A program made the translations under genes and the position numbers. The notes under the pieces are model-generated. The model saw only the letters and a program-made list of their open reading frames with translations, had not been told where the DNA came from and searched no databases. This document shows positions 18,092 through 26,971 of a DNA stretch of 34,890 nt, piece after piece; the first letter of the stretch is position 1; each line of letters begins with the position of its first letter. The stretch covers positions 1 through 34,890 of the forward strand of contig JAQSYT010000009.1 in NCBI GenBank assembly GCA_029256065.1, written 5' to 3'. The DNA is from Paenibacillaceae bacterium (GTDB lineage Bacteria; Bacillota; Bacilli; Paenibacillales; NBRC-103111).

Positions 18092-19813
18092 TTAATAATA
18101 TTGTACGATTTCCCACGCAATACGTGCTGACCCTGACCCTGCATTATTGACGTGACTTATAGCCAAGTTAGTGCTGCTTGTTAAGGTAACATCTACCTTA
18201 AGTTGCCCACCGCCATCAGCAATAGTTGAGAGAGACAAAAAGGACTTAGTTAAATCCACAGCTGATATCGTCACATTTGTTGTTGCAAAAGTAGAGGTAT
18301 ACGATATTGCAGTCACCCCACGCTGAACACTCTTTATTCCTCCCATAGGTCTCCAGACTCCTCCTTGTAAATACTCCAAAACTCCGTCGTTGTTACGCAA
18401 TGCCGTCGAACCATCACCAATCATAATCGGTTGAAATGGATTAGCGTAGTTAAGATATATCCCCTCTCCATTTGCTCCATCTATGTGCCGTACCTTTAGA
18501 GCTTTCGGGTATGCAATCTTAACGTTTTCCGTAAATTGTGTTTCCCCTCCGGGAAAAACCGTGATCCGTGTCGTGCCTAATGTATCCTCTCGTATATCTA
18601 GCATGCTTCCATCAGCAACAATAAACCACTTTTTTCCTACATCTGATTCTGTCATTTGGATGATAGGCGCTCCATTAGTAATCTGCAAGGTTCCCGTTAT
18701 GGGAGCACTACCATCTGTAGGAAGTGCAGTTTTACCGCGCACAGTGTCAGCATCCAACCCGCTCCCTGCTCCATCATTGCCAGAATGCCAAGCCGTATTA
18801 TAGTTACCTATATAGACTGCCGCGCTAGGATTATTGTAATTTAAGAACAAATCCCCAGGTCCCCCAGGTCCTGCTACACCATCTACATGACGGGCCTTCA
18901 AGCCATGCGGAAAGGCAATTTCTAAGGGAGCAGCCATCGGTTCACTACCATCCTTAAGGAATGCCCCGTTAGACCGAGTCTGAGCAGCATCGGCTGTGCT
19001 TTGCGCCGCCGCAGCAGCTGTCACCCCAGCGCTTCCCCGGTCATAGGCATCCTTTACGGCCTTGGATGTAGCAGCCAGGGCTTCGGAGGTGCTATTTGTT
19101 GCGCTGGATAGCTGCACCTTGCCCTTAACGGTCAAACTGGCGTCTGGAATGGTCGCGCCCGACACCGCCGTATCCACATATCCCTTATTTGCAATATCGG
19201 CCGCCACAGACGGAGCCACAACCTGCGCCCGTCCCGCTGAATCACGAGCCACCAGGGTGCTGACGGTTGGAGCTGCTGTTGCCCCATGTACAGTCCCGCC
19301 CAATGCTGTATGTGTGTTCAAACTGCTCTGCACCGCATCCACTGTATCCTTCCGCGCAATATCCGCCGCTGCAGAGGGTGCTGCCACCTGTGCCCGGCCG
19401 CTGGCATCCCTCTTCATCAGCGTGCTGACCGTACCAGCATTGGTTGCCGCATCCAAAACCGTTTTAATGGCGGCGATGGTCATTCCCGGCAGGGTCCGCC
19501 AGGTGGCCCCGCCCGTGATGGCCTTGATCATGTTGGCCAGCCAACCGAACAGGGTAGTGGGTGTACCACTGTCACCTGTAGGGGCGGTGGTATCACTCAC
19601 GGTACGGTTTCCAATCACCATATCCGTGGCAGCTCCTGCAGCTAGTCCACCACTCCCGATCTTAGGACCATCTCCTGCTACCCCAGTGTGACCATGGCCG
19701 GAGGATGCCCCAAATTTTCCGTCCAGCAAATCACTGTTGCTGTTCAGATCCTCAATGTTGACAACATCCTCGGCGCCTGGCTTTTTCAAGCCTAAATTAC
19801 TGGTTGTCTGCAC
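18092..19813 (-). CDS. Tail fibre protein, copy 2
   Basis: N-terminal half almost identical to the fibre at 20614-22503; HGHTG motif; divergent C-terminus; GTG start inferred. Confidence 0.82.
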   Translation of the reverse strand: MQTTSNLGLKKPGAEDVVNIEDLNSNSDLLDGKFGASSGHGHTGVAGDGPKIGSGGLAAGAATDMVIGNRTVSDTTAPTGDSGTPTTLFGWLANMIKAITGGATWRTLPGMTIAAIKTVLDAATNAGTVSTLMKRDASGRAQVAAPSAAADIARKDTVDAVQSSLNTHTALGGTVHGATAAPTVSTLVARDSAGRAQVVAPSVAADIANKGYVDTAVSGATIPDASLTVKGKVQLSSATNSTSEALAATSKAVKDAYDRGSAGVTAAAAAQSTADAAQTRSNGAFLKDGSEPMAAPLEIAFPHGLKARHVDGVAGPGGPGDLFLNYNNPSAAVYIGNYNTAWHSGNDGAGSGLDADTVRGKTALPTDGSAPITGTLQITNGAPIIQMTESDVGKKWFIVADGSMLDIREDTLGTTRITVFPGGETQFTENVKIAYPKALKVRHIDGANGEGIYLNYANPFQPIMIGDGSTALRNNDGVLEYLQGGVWRPMGGIKSVQRGVTAISYTSTFATTNVTISAVDLTKSFLSLSTIADGGGQLKVDVTLTSSTNLAISHVNNAGSGSARIAWEIVQYY

Positions 19814-20120
19814 GTATTTCACTCTCCCCCATAAAATTTCTACTACCTCCAGATCCAAGCTCTAGTCTTCTTCTAAATGTTATTTAATTTTTTAAAGGAC
19901 AAAGCCATGGGCAGCGTTTAGTGGAACAATATTTTTGAGGTTTTTTGCATATTAGTTATACCTAAACGAAATCTTTACCAAAAAGAGCTGGGTATATCTT
20001 TTTGTTTAACTGATTTGTCAGTATGTGATTGATGCTCTAAGTAGAGTTAAAATAAGCACACAATTGTGAAAGTGAAACATAATTGCTCATAATACCAAAA
20101 AAAACAAATTGATAATTTAG

Positions 20121-20222
20121 TTACACTTTGAGCTGCTCCTCCACCTCATCCCGGTGTCGTGCAGGCACCTCATCTAATTTTTTGACACCTTTGCGGATCA
20201 AATCCGCGTATACCTTTGCCAT
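20121..20222 (-). CDS. xkdX: XkdX-family small protein, copy 1
   Basis: MAKVYADLIRKGVKKLDEVPARHRDEVEEQLKV; 1-nt TAATG overlap with the upstream gene. Confidence 0.75.
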   Translation of the reverse strand: MAKVYADLIRKGVKKLDEVPARHRDEVEEQLKV

Positions 20223-20602
20223 TAGCTATCACCTCCTGTAAGAATTAGCAGCCGCTCGTACACCTCTGTGAGGGCTACCTGCAGGCTGGTGACTTCACTC
20301 TGAGTGATGAGATTAGACTCATTCGACTCGGTTAATACTACCTGCGTAACAGTAAGCTGCTGCTCCAGGAAGGTAATGCGTTCTTCCACCGTAGGTCCGG
20401 GATTGGGGGCTGTGGGCTGCGCCTCATAGAAGACTTCCCGTGTGACCGGGTTAATTTTGGCTCTGTGCCCCTCCGGGATATTCATGAGGGTTTCCAGTAT
20501 CTTTTCCACAAAGAAGTGTGGAAGCTGAATATCGTCCTCCTCTGTGAGGTATGCACTAGTACCGATGAAATACCCAGACTCGTCGTATAAAATTGCAATC
20601 AT
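20222..20602 (-). CDS. XkdW-like protein / possible fibre-associated chaperone, copy 1
   Basis: C-terminal EERITFLEQQLTVTQVVLTESNESNLITQSEVTSLQVALTEVYERLLILTGGDS; position after the fibre as in PBSX. Confidence 0.7.
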   Translation of the reverse strand: MIAILYDESGYFIGTSAYLTEEDDIQLPHFFVEKILETLMNIPEGHRAKINPVTREVFYEAQPTAPNPGPTVEERITFLEQQLTVTQVVLTESNESNLITQSEVTSLQVALTEVYERLLILTGGDS

Positions 20603-20613
20603 AGATTATCACC

Positions 20614-22503
20614 TCACTTAATATCATAGTAAATACTGAAATTTCTCACGCCGAAATTTCGAGCGGCCCCGTTTATTCCGGCGCCGCTATTATAATAAGA
20701 ACTTACAAAGAAATAGATAGGAATTCCAACCTGTACGCTGATGGTTGTCCCAATTCCTGTATAGGCGTCATTATCAGAGCCTATTGTGAAAATTCTGGAA
20801 GTAAGCCCTAAATTAGGCTGGGTATTCACAAAAGTCCCTACCGGAGTTCTATAGTCAATTTGACAAACTCCCGCCTGAGTAGTGCGATAGACATTGTTTC
20901 CCATATAACTCTCCTGCATGGCCGGAAGATATGCCATTATGTTTGTAGGATAGTAAGTATAGTTTTCACTATCAGAATCATAGTATCTATACCCTCTTGC
21001 CTCAGCAGTTATTACAATTTCTCCAGTAAAGCGAGGAACGAACTTATGGATTAGCACTCCAAAGCTAGAGTATCCGTTTTGATTGCTAATTCCCGTTGTA
21101 TATTCGGTTAAATTCTGTTCCCGAACATTGTTACTTGCTACATACGTGCCACCACCCACCGACCTCCACTCCTCCCAAGAGTTTTCACTACCTGCTCGAA
21201 TATATTCTCTTCCTGTAGATAATCCATAGGCTTTTTGAATATCCTTTCCTCCAGAATTATCAACCCAGGGACGATAAGTAATAAGCTGACAAAAATTTTC
21301 CTCAGGCAAACCAATTATGTTGCCGCTCTTAAATTCATGATATACATTTTGACCGCTATATTGACTTGGAGCTAAGTTGGTTAGCCTTGTGTCAGAAATT
21401 GAAACTTTATGTGAAAAGTCAGCAAACAATCCACTACCTGGCCCATCATTACCAGAGTGCCAAATGTATGACCACTGATCATTAGTCAAATGTGTTAGAT
21501 GTCCCATTCCATTAACTGATAATGCAGCATATTTCTTAGTGCCAGAATTATCTAAATAATAGAAACCAGCGCCATGACTAGCACTTCCTGGTGAACCTCC
21601 ATTAACGTCTATAACGTAACCATTACCAAGTGTTAACATCCCATTCATCGACTGACTGCCATCCTTTGGCAAGGCTCCATCCGCCTTCGCCTGCGCCGCA
21701 GCAGCAGCCGTCACCCCAGCACTCCCCCGATCATAAGCATCCTTCACCGCTTTAACTGTAGCCGCCAACACCTCAGATGTGCTGTTGATAGCACTCGAGA
21801 GTTGTACCTTCCCCTTAACAGTCAAGCTGGCGTCCGGAATGGTCGCGCCCGACACCGCCGTGTCCACATACCCCTTATTGGCGATGTCAGCGGCCACAGA
21901 CGGAGCTACAACCTGCGCACGGCCTGCTGCATCCCGGGTCATCAGGGTGCTGACGGTTGGGGCTGCTGTTGCCCCATGTGCAGTTCCACCCAATGCTGCA
22001 TGGGTGTTCAGGTTAGTCTGTACCGCATCCACCGTGTCCTTCCGGGCAATATCCGCCGCCGCAGACGGTGCAGCCACCTGCGCACGGCCACTGGCATCCC
22101 GCTTCATCAATGTGCTTACTGTACCCGCATTGGTTGCCGCATCCAAAACCGTTTTAATGGCGGCGATGGTCATTCCCGGTAAGGTCCGCCAGGTGGCTCC
22201 GCCCGTGATGGCCTTGATCATGTTGGCCAGCCACCCGAACAGGGTGGTGGGTGTGCCACTGTCACCTGTAGGGGCGGTGGTGTCACTCACGGTCCGACCA
22301 CCAATCACCGTATCCGTTGCAGCACCTGCCGCCAGGCCGTTACTCCCGATCTTGGGACCATCTCCTGCTACCCCAGTGTGGCCATGGCCGGAGGATGCCC
22401 CGAATTTTCCGTCCAGCACATCACTGTTGCTGTTCAGATCCTCAATGTTGACAACATCCTCAGCACCTGGCTTTTTCAAGCCTAAATTATTGGTTGTCTG
22501 CAC
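20614..22503 (-). CDS. Tail fibre protein, copy 1
   Basis: VVNIEDLNSNSDVLDGKFGASSGHGHTGVAGDGPKI and repeats TVSTL..RDA.GRAQV.APS.AADIA.K; downstream of YmfQ; GTG start inferred. Confidence 0.85.
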   Translation of the reverse strand: MQTTNNLGLKKPGAEDVVNIEDLNSNSDVLDGKFGASSGHGHTGVAGDGPKIGSNGLAAGAATDTVIGGRTVSDTTAPTGDSGTPTTLFGWLANMIKAITGGATWRTLPGMTIAAIKTVLDAATNAGTVSTLMKRDASGRAQVAAPSAAADIARKDTVDAVQTNLNTHAALGGTAHGATAAPTVSTLMTRDAAGRAQVVAPSVAADIANKGYVDTAVSGATIPDASLTVKGKVQLSSAINSTSEVLAATVKAVKDAYDRGSAGVTAAAAAQAKADGALPKDGSQSMNGMLTLGNGYVIDVNGGSPGSASHGAGFYYLDNSGTKKYAALSVNGMGHLTHLTNDQWSYIWHSGNDGPGSGLFADFSHKVSISDTRLTNLAPSQYSGQNVYHEFKSGNIIGLPEENFCQLITYRPWVDNSGGKDIQKAYGLSTGREYIRAGSENSWEEWRSVGGGTYVASNNVREQNLTEYTTGISNQNGYSSFGVLIHKFVPRFTGEIVITAEARGYRYYDSDSENYTYYPTNIMAYLPAMQESYMGNNVYRTTQAGVCQIDYRTPVGTFVNTQPNLGLTSRIFTIGSDNDAYTGIGTTISVQVGIPIYFFVSSYYNSGAGINGAARNFGVRNFSIYYDIK

Positions 22504-22508
22504 GTATT

Positions 22509-23135
22509 TCACTCTCCTCCATAAGTCTTCAGCTGATTCCAGGTCATGGACTTGGCCATATCCCAGGTCAGCCTGTAATTCTTCAATGTTTCCCAAATGA
22601 CATAACGGTACTCGAAGGTATACGACACATGAGCCGGCTTAATCTGGTTCAGCAGCTTCATAAACTCCGCCAAATTCGGCGGAATGCCCAAAAAGCCGAT
22701 GAACCGGATGACAAACCGGTACTCGGCCGGAAACTCCAGCACCTCCACTTCGCCGCCGGAGAAGGCGGTCGCCGTATCCATAAGCATCTGCTTAGTGACC
22801 GTCCCGGTCCCCCGGAGCTTGGCTAAAATTTGCTTGCGCCGCCGTTCCGCCGGTTTACTCGGGTCCACATTCAGGGCCAGCTCCCGTTCCCAACGATCCA
22901 GCCCCCATGTGGCGGAGCTGACAAAATATTGGTCCAGCACATCATTGAGTCCATAACGCAACGCTCCAATTTCTCCAGCCGCCGCCCCTTGCAATATTGC
23001 CATGGTCCCGCCTGGCACCCGATAGTATTCCGGCAAATACCGGAGGAGATCAGGAACATAAGGCTCGGTCCCTCCCTGATCCTCAGCGTCCAGACTATAA
23101 CCCAACACCCCGTATTGCGAGCTTCCGTATGCCAT
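22509..23135 (-). CDS. YmfQ/XkdU-like baseplate protein (DUF2313)
   Basis: DLLRYLPEYYRVPGGTMAILQGAAAGEIGALRYGLNDVLDQYFVSSATWGLDRWERELAL...RRKQILAKLRGTGTVTKQML. Confidence 0.85.
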   Translation of the reverse strand: MAYGSSQYGVLGYSLDAEDQGGTEPYVPDLLRYLPEYYRVPGGTMAILQGAAAGEIGALRYGLNDVLDQYFVSSATWGLDRWERELALNVDPSKPAERRRKQILAKLRGTGTVTKQMLMDTATAFSGGEVEVLEFPAEYRFVIRFIGFLGIPPNLAEFMKLLNQIKPAHVSYTFEYRYVIWETLKNYRLTWDMAKSMTWNQLKTYGGE

Positions 23136-23743
23136 TACGCATCACCCCGCAGTTGGCCCCAGGTAAGCGGACCCTTAGGCATAACGGCAGTGGTATCGGC
23201 AATCTGTTTCCACGGCAGCCAGGCATCCGAATTGTAAAGGGCATACCGGTACCGTATAGGACCGTCTTGATTATACGGATACAGATATTGCACCGCCGCC
23301 ATATTCGAGTAGCCCTTAACCGTCATAATAGTGCCGTATTGAACACCGTCAAAACGGTTTGTGGGACTGTTGCTAAAAAATACCGTCAGTCCCCGGTCAT
23401 ACGTTGACGGCAGTGCGTCTGCCTGCTTCCAATTATCGCTTTTCACACTCAAAGCATCATGAGTATGCGCCGATGGAGCAAACGTCCCCGGCTTCCCCGT
23501 CACCCCTGCCCACGGGACCGCATCCGCTGTCTCCGCAGCGTCCACCTTGCCGTTGTTGTTGGTGTCGTAGACGCCCTTTAGCATGTCTCCCGTGCTCTGG
23601 GCTGCGACAAGCAGCACATTGCCGGTGGCGGTGCCGATATAGAGCTTGCTGGTATCCGTACAATACCCCAGCTCCCCTGCCGCCAACGCGCCAATGGAGG
23701 ATTCCGCACCGCGCCGGACTTGAATTAATACTTTTCTGGCCAT
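23135..23743 (-). CDS. Tail fibre-associated protein with Mtd_N-like N-terminus and EF-hand-like loop
   Basis: QVRRGAESSIGALAAGELGYCTDTSKLYIG; DTNNNGKVDAAE; PSAHTH. Confidence 0.7.
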   Translation of the reverse strand: MARKVLIQVRRGAESSIGALAAGELGYCTDTSKLYIGTATGNVLLVAAQSTGDMLKGVYDTNNNGKVDAAETADAVPWAGVTGKPGTFAPSAHTHDALSVKSDNWKQADALPSTYDRGLTVFFSNSPTNRFDGVQYGTIMTVKGYSNMAAVQYLYPYNQDGPIRYRYALYNSDAWLPWKQIADTTAVMPKGPLTWGQLRGDA

Positions 23744-23757
23744 GCCGCCTCCCCCTC

Positions 23758-24783
23758 CTAGAAAGTCCCTCCGTCAATGACGGCGACCATCAGCCGGTTT
23801 CCATTGGCCGTGTCATAAACGATGCTGTCCGCATCAATGCTTGCCTCAATGCCGGTGGCATTCACCACAATGCCCTTGCCGGGCCTTGCCGAAACCGTAT
23901 CCGCCGCCACATCAATCCCATTACCGGCTCCCACATGAAGCGCCACTGTATCCGCCTGACCGCCGCCGGTCAGACCATTCCCTGCGGTCACAGTTTGAAG
24001 CGCGCCGCCGCTGCGGACCCAGGCAGTGCCGTTCCAGGTGTACTGCTTGGCCTCATCGTCCACAATGGCGGTCATCCCAACGGTAGGCACCACAAAAAGC
24101 CAAGCCGATCCCGACCATTCCGCAATTTGTCCGGCTTTGCCCGCCCAAGCTCCCGTTGGGGAAGCCGCCACAATATACCGATCCCCAGCTGCCGGTGTGG
24201 CAGGAGGGGCCGCCAGATTCTGATCCTTGACGCTATCCTGGTACTCCTGCCCCGCACGGGCCAGATCCAGTTCATTCTTAATCTTCTGGGCACTCCACAA
24301 TTCCGTATTGCCTACACCAGTGTCGTTAATGACGCGGTGCTTGGTGGCATCATCAATATGGGTCTTAATTTCCGCAGCTGTTTTAGTATTGGTACCGTCA
24401 GACACCTTGTTGACATGCCCGCCGGTGAGATCCGCCTTCAACACTTTTGCATACGTGCTGCCGTCCGCCACATTGTCCAGGGTACCCGTCAAATCGCTCA
24501 ACCCAATGGCATTCATCCTGGCCCACTGGGTGCCGTCATCCAGATACAGGTACCCATTATTGGTACCTCCACCCGTAACATAATAATACCGGCCTGCCAC
24601 TGCTGCACTGGGCCGGGAAGCGTAAGGTCCCATCATGACCCGGCCGACAAACAAATTCGCCGTGCCGTCCCCGATATACACTTCCTTGGTATCCGTGCAA
24701 AATCCCATTTCCCCGGCCAAAAGAGCGCCCCTGGCTACCAGTTCCGCCTTGGTGCCCCGCCGGACCTTAATCGTCTGAGCCAT
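23758..24783 (-). CDS. Tail fibre/hub protein with Mtd_N-like N-terminus and DUF2793-like domain
   Basis: KVRRGTKAELVARGALLAGEMGFCTDTKEVYIGDG; PPATPAAGDRYIVAASPTGAWAGKAGQIAEWSGSAWLFV. Confidence 0.72.
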   Translation of the reverse strand: MAQTIKVRRGTKAELVARGALLAGEMGFCTDTKEVYIGDGTANLFVGRVMMGPYASRPSAAVAGRYYYVTGGGTNNGYLYLDDGTQWARMNAIGLSDLTGTLDNVADGSTYAKVLKADLTGGHVNKVSDGTNTKTAAEIKTHIDDATKHRVINDTGVGNTELWSAQKIKNELDLARAGQEYQDSVKDQNLAAPPATPAAGDRYIVAASPTGAWAGKAGQIAEWSGSAWLFVVPTVGMTAIVDDEAKQYTWNGTAWVRSGGALQTVTAGNGLTGGGQADTVALHVGAGNGIDVAADTVSARPGKGIVVNATGIEASIDADSIVYDTANGNRLMVAVIDGGTF

Positions 24784-24786
24784 TCA

Positions 24787-25200
24787 TCATTCCCCCTCAT
24801 AAAATGATCCGCCGTCCACAAGCCCATCGTCTTTATACCGTTCAAGCTCTGTCTGGGTAGCTGTCAAGGCCTCCTGCAGCGCATTGACATCATCGGCCTC
24901 CACCTGGTCCCCCGGTGTTTCGTAGCTCACAAATACTGCAGGAGCCTCTGCAAAAATACGGATGCGTCTTTGCCAGAGCATCTCCGCAGGAGTGGACAGC
25001 GTCCATGCTGTGATTTCCTGCCCGGTAAGTTTAGGGCCCGTAAACACCTTTACCGTGCTGTTAATTGCATTATCATGGGCCAGCAAGCCTTCATATGCGC
25101 CATCCGCCAGCTGAACCCGCTCATCGATGACGTATACGCCGCCATCCTGTTTTTTATTGAGCTTGGCCACAAAAACATCCTTCTGTTCGGGATACGCCAT
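24787..25200 (-). CDS. Phage structural/baseplate-associated protein of unknown function
   Basis: MAYPEQKDVFVAKLNKKQDGGVYVIDERVQLADGAYEGLLAHDN; between XkdT and the fibre genes; start adjacent to the XkdT stop. Confidence 0.6.
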   Translation of the reverse strand: MAYPEQKDVFVAKLNKKQDGGVYVIDERVQLADGAYEGLLAHDNAINSTVKVFTGPKLTGQEITAWTLSTPAEMLWQRRIRIFAEAPAVFVSYETPGDQVEADDVNALQEALTATQTELERYKDDGLVDGGSFYEGE

Positions 25201-25201
25201 G

Positions 25202-26245
25202 CTACACCCCCAGCTCCACAATGCCTGCCACAGGCACCTGGTTATCTGCCAGCACCACATTGGCCGTGCTGCCGTTTACGGTCAGCGCCGTGTAATCCAG
25301 CACACCATCGGTGCCCAAAAGCAGCGTACCAATCTTGGCAAAGCTCACATAGGACGCGGCAAACGCAACTCCCCGCAGATATTCCGCCAGCGCAGCGTGG
25401 AAGGCATCCTGCACCGCCTGGAGGGTGTAGCCAATGGCCGGAACAATGGTGGCCTTTACGTCTACGCTTAACCCTGCGGCTGAAACCACCGTTACCGCCA
25501 CACAAACCGGGCGGACCGTTTCGATGTAGGCTGCCACCGCTTCCACCAGCGCAGGTGAAGCCGGCTCCCGGTCTGTATCCACAATACTGACCTTCACAGT
25601 GCCCGGTCCGTTCCACTGCTCCGTTACCTTGGCCGCGCCCACTCCCGTAACGGAGGTGGCCCATTGAATATAATGGGAGGCGTTGCCGCTGGTGGCAGGC
25701 TGCCGGACCTTTTGCAGAATACGCTCCCGCAGCTGTTCATCCTTCTCCTGGTCCTCACCGGCCAGCAGCACCTCCGTCAGATCAGCGCTGGCCAAGCCGG
25801 CTACGTAAGTAATAGGCAAAAGCTTCCCCAGAGCACGGTTTCCCGTCTCCCCGGCTGTCTCGCATTCCAGAATAAACTGCCCTGCTGAAAGCCGGGCCGT
25901 TACCACAAAGGTCAACGAATCGCAGGAATATCTGCTGGAAATGGGTACATCAAAGGCTTGCCCCGCAGTATTCCAGAACATTCCCTTGCGCAACGCCTTG
26001 GAGGCTTGCTTCCGCTCCACTCCCACCTCGGAGGTGCGCCGATCCAGGTACACACCGCTGGACGTATCTCCGAAGCCCAGCCGCAGGGCCGCATCCAGAG
26101 AAATATAAGCCTGGGCAAGCTCCGCTGCTGCTGGAGCCAGTGCGTCATGAATGATGCTTCCCTCCCGCTTATCCTCAGTATCCGGCACCTGGGCCAGCAT
26201 CCGGGCTAGAATCACCGAATAAGTCTGTTGCTCATACAACTGCAT
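25202..26245 (-). CDS. xkdT: Baseplate J-like protein (XkdT family)
   Basis: REGSIIHDALAPAAAELAQAYISLD, GVYLDRRTSEVGVERKQASKALRKG, GNASHYIQWATSVTGVGAAKVTEQWNGPGTVKVSIVD. Confidence 0.93.
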   Translation of the reverse strand: MQLYEQQTYSVILARMLAQVPDTEDKREGSIIHDALAPAAAELAQAYISLDAALRLGFGDTSSGVYLDRRTSEVGVERKQASKALRKGMFWNTAGQAFDVPISSRYSCDSLTFVVTARLSAGQFILECETAGETGNRALGKLLPITYVAGLASADLTEVLLAGEDQEKDEQLRERILQKVRQPATSGNASHYIQWATSVTGVGAAKVTEQWNGPGTVKVSIVDTDREPASPALVEAVAAYIETVRPVCVAVTVVSAAGLSVDVKATIVPAIGYTLQAVQDAFHAALAEYLRGVAFAASYVSFAKIGTLLLGTDGVLDYTALTVNGSTANVVLADNQVPVAGIVELGV

Positions 26246-26636
26246 TCACCTCCTGGTCGAAGGTACCGGCGGATGTTTCCACCGTAAACCGGACCGTCAT
26301 TGTATCTCCCGCATATTGAAATTGGAAATCCCGGACATTCCCTATCCGTGAATCCTGCAGCAGCGCCTCGGCAATCCGCCTGCGCAGCTCCGACTGGGCA
26401 TACGCGGGGCTTTGACCCATCAGGCTCCACAGCTCCACGCCATAATCGAAGCTGTAGGCCATATACGCATAGCGCTCCGTCAGCAATATTTTGTAAACCG
26501 CTTGCTTCACAGCCTCTAAACCGTCTATTTTCCCGGCAATGCGCCCGGTGTCCGCATCCAGCCGCCAGGTTCTGGAGGGCTGCTCTGCCGTTCTGCCGGA
26601 CAAGGCTGCACTCAGCTGTCCTCCGGTCGGAATCAT
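26232..26636 (-). CDS. xkdS: DUF2634 baseplate protein (XkdS family)
   Basis: SRTWRLDADTGRIAGKIDGLEAVKQAVYKILLTERYAYMAYSFDYGVELWSLMGQ. Confidence 0.9.
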   Translation of the reverse strand: MIPTGGQLSAALSGRTAEQPSRTWRLDADTGRIAGKIDGLEAVKQAVYKILLTERYAYMAYSFDYGVELWSLMGQSPAYAQSELRRRIAEALLQDSRIGNVRDFQFQYAGDTMTVRFTVETSAGTFDQEVNAVV

Positions 26637-26956
26637 AGCACCGCCACCTTATCCAGAATGAGAAACTGCTGCCCGCCCTGCACCCTGAGGAGGATAACCT
26701 TATCCCCTGCTTGAAGCCCGGGACGGATCACCACCGGATCGGTCAATGCTGCCCCGGAAGAGCCGTGGGTATGGCTCAGATCCAGTTCCAGCCTGGCCAA
26801 CGATTCCGGCAGAATTAAAAAATCCGCATCCAGGGTAAAACGCTGGTCCACGTTTACCTGCAGCGGATTTCCGGATACAACCTCTCCAAACATAACAGCC
26901 GCGGGTTTGCCGGCTTCCATTCCGGTCAGCGCTGCCTGCCTTATGGCATTCAACAT
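26633..26956 (-). CDS. xkdR: DUF2577 protein (XkdR family)
   Basis: AVMFGEVVSGNPLQVNVDQRFTLDADFLILPESL...GDKVILLRVQGGQQFLILDKV. Confidence 0.88.
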   Translation of the reverse strand: MLNAIRQAALTGMEAGKPAAVMFGEVVSGNPLQVNVDQRFTLDADFLILPESLARLELDLSHTHGSSGAALTDPVVIRPGLQAGDKVILLRVQGGQQFLILDKVAVL

Positions 26957-26971
26957 CTTGCCTCACCTGCC

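Noticed and set aside
17611-22523. Invertible fibre switch
   Set aside because: The repeated blocks are in direct, not inverted, orientation and no site-specific recombinase is present in the window; deletion or expansion is more plausible than inversion.
23135-24783. Diversity-generating retroelement suggested by Mtd_N-like N-termini
   Set aside because: No reverse transcriptase, template repeat or variable-repeat pair visible in the window.
23404-24807. 467-aa plus-strand ORF
   Set aside because: Antisense to two fibre genes, Pro/Arg/His-rich low-complexity translation; shadow ORF.
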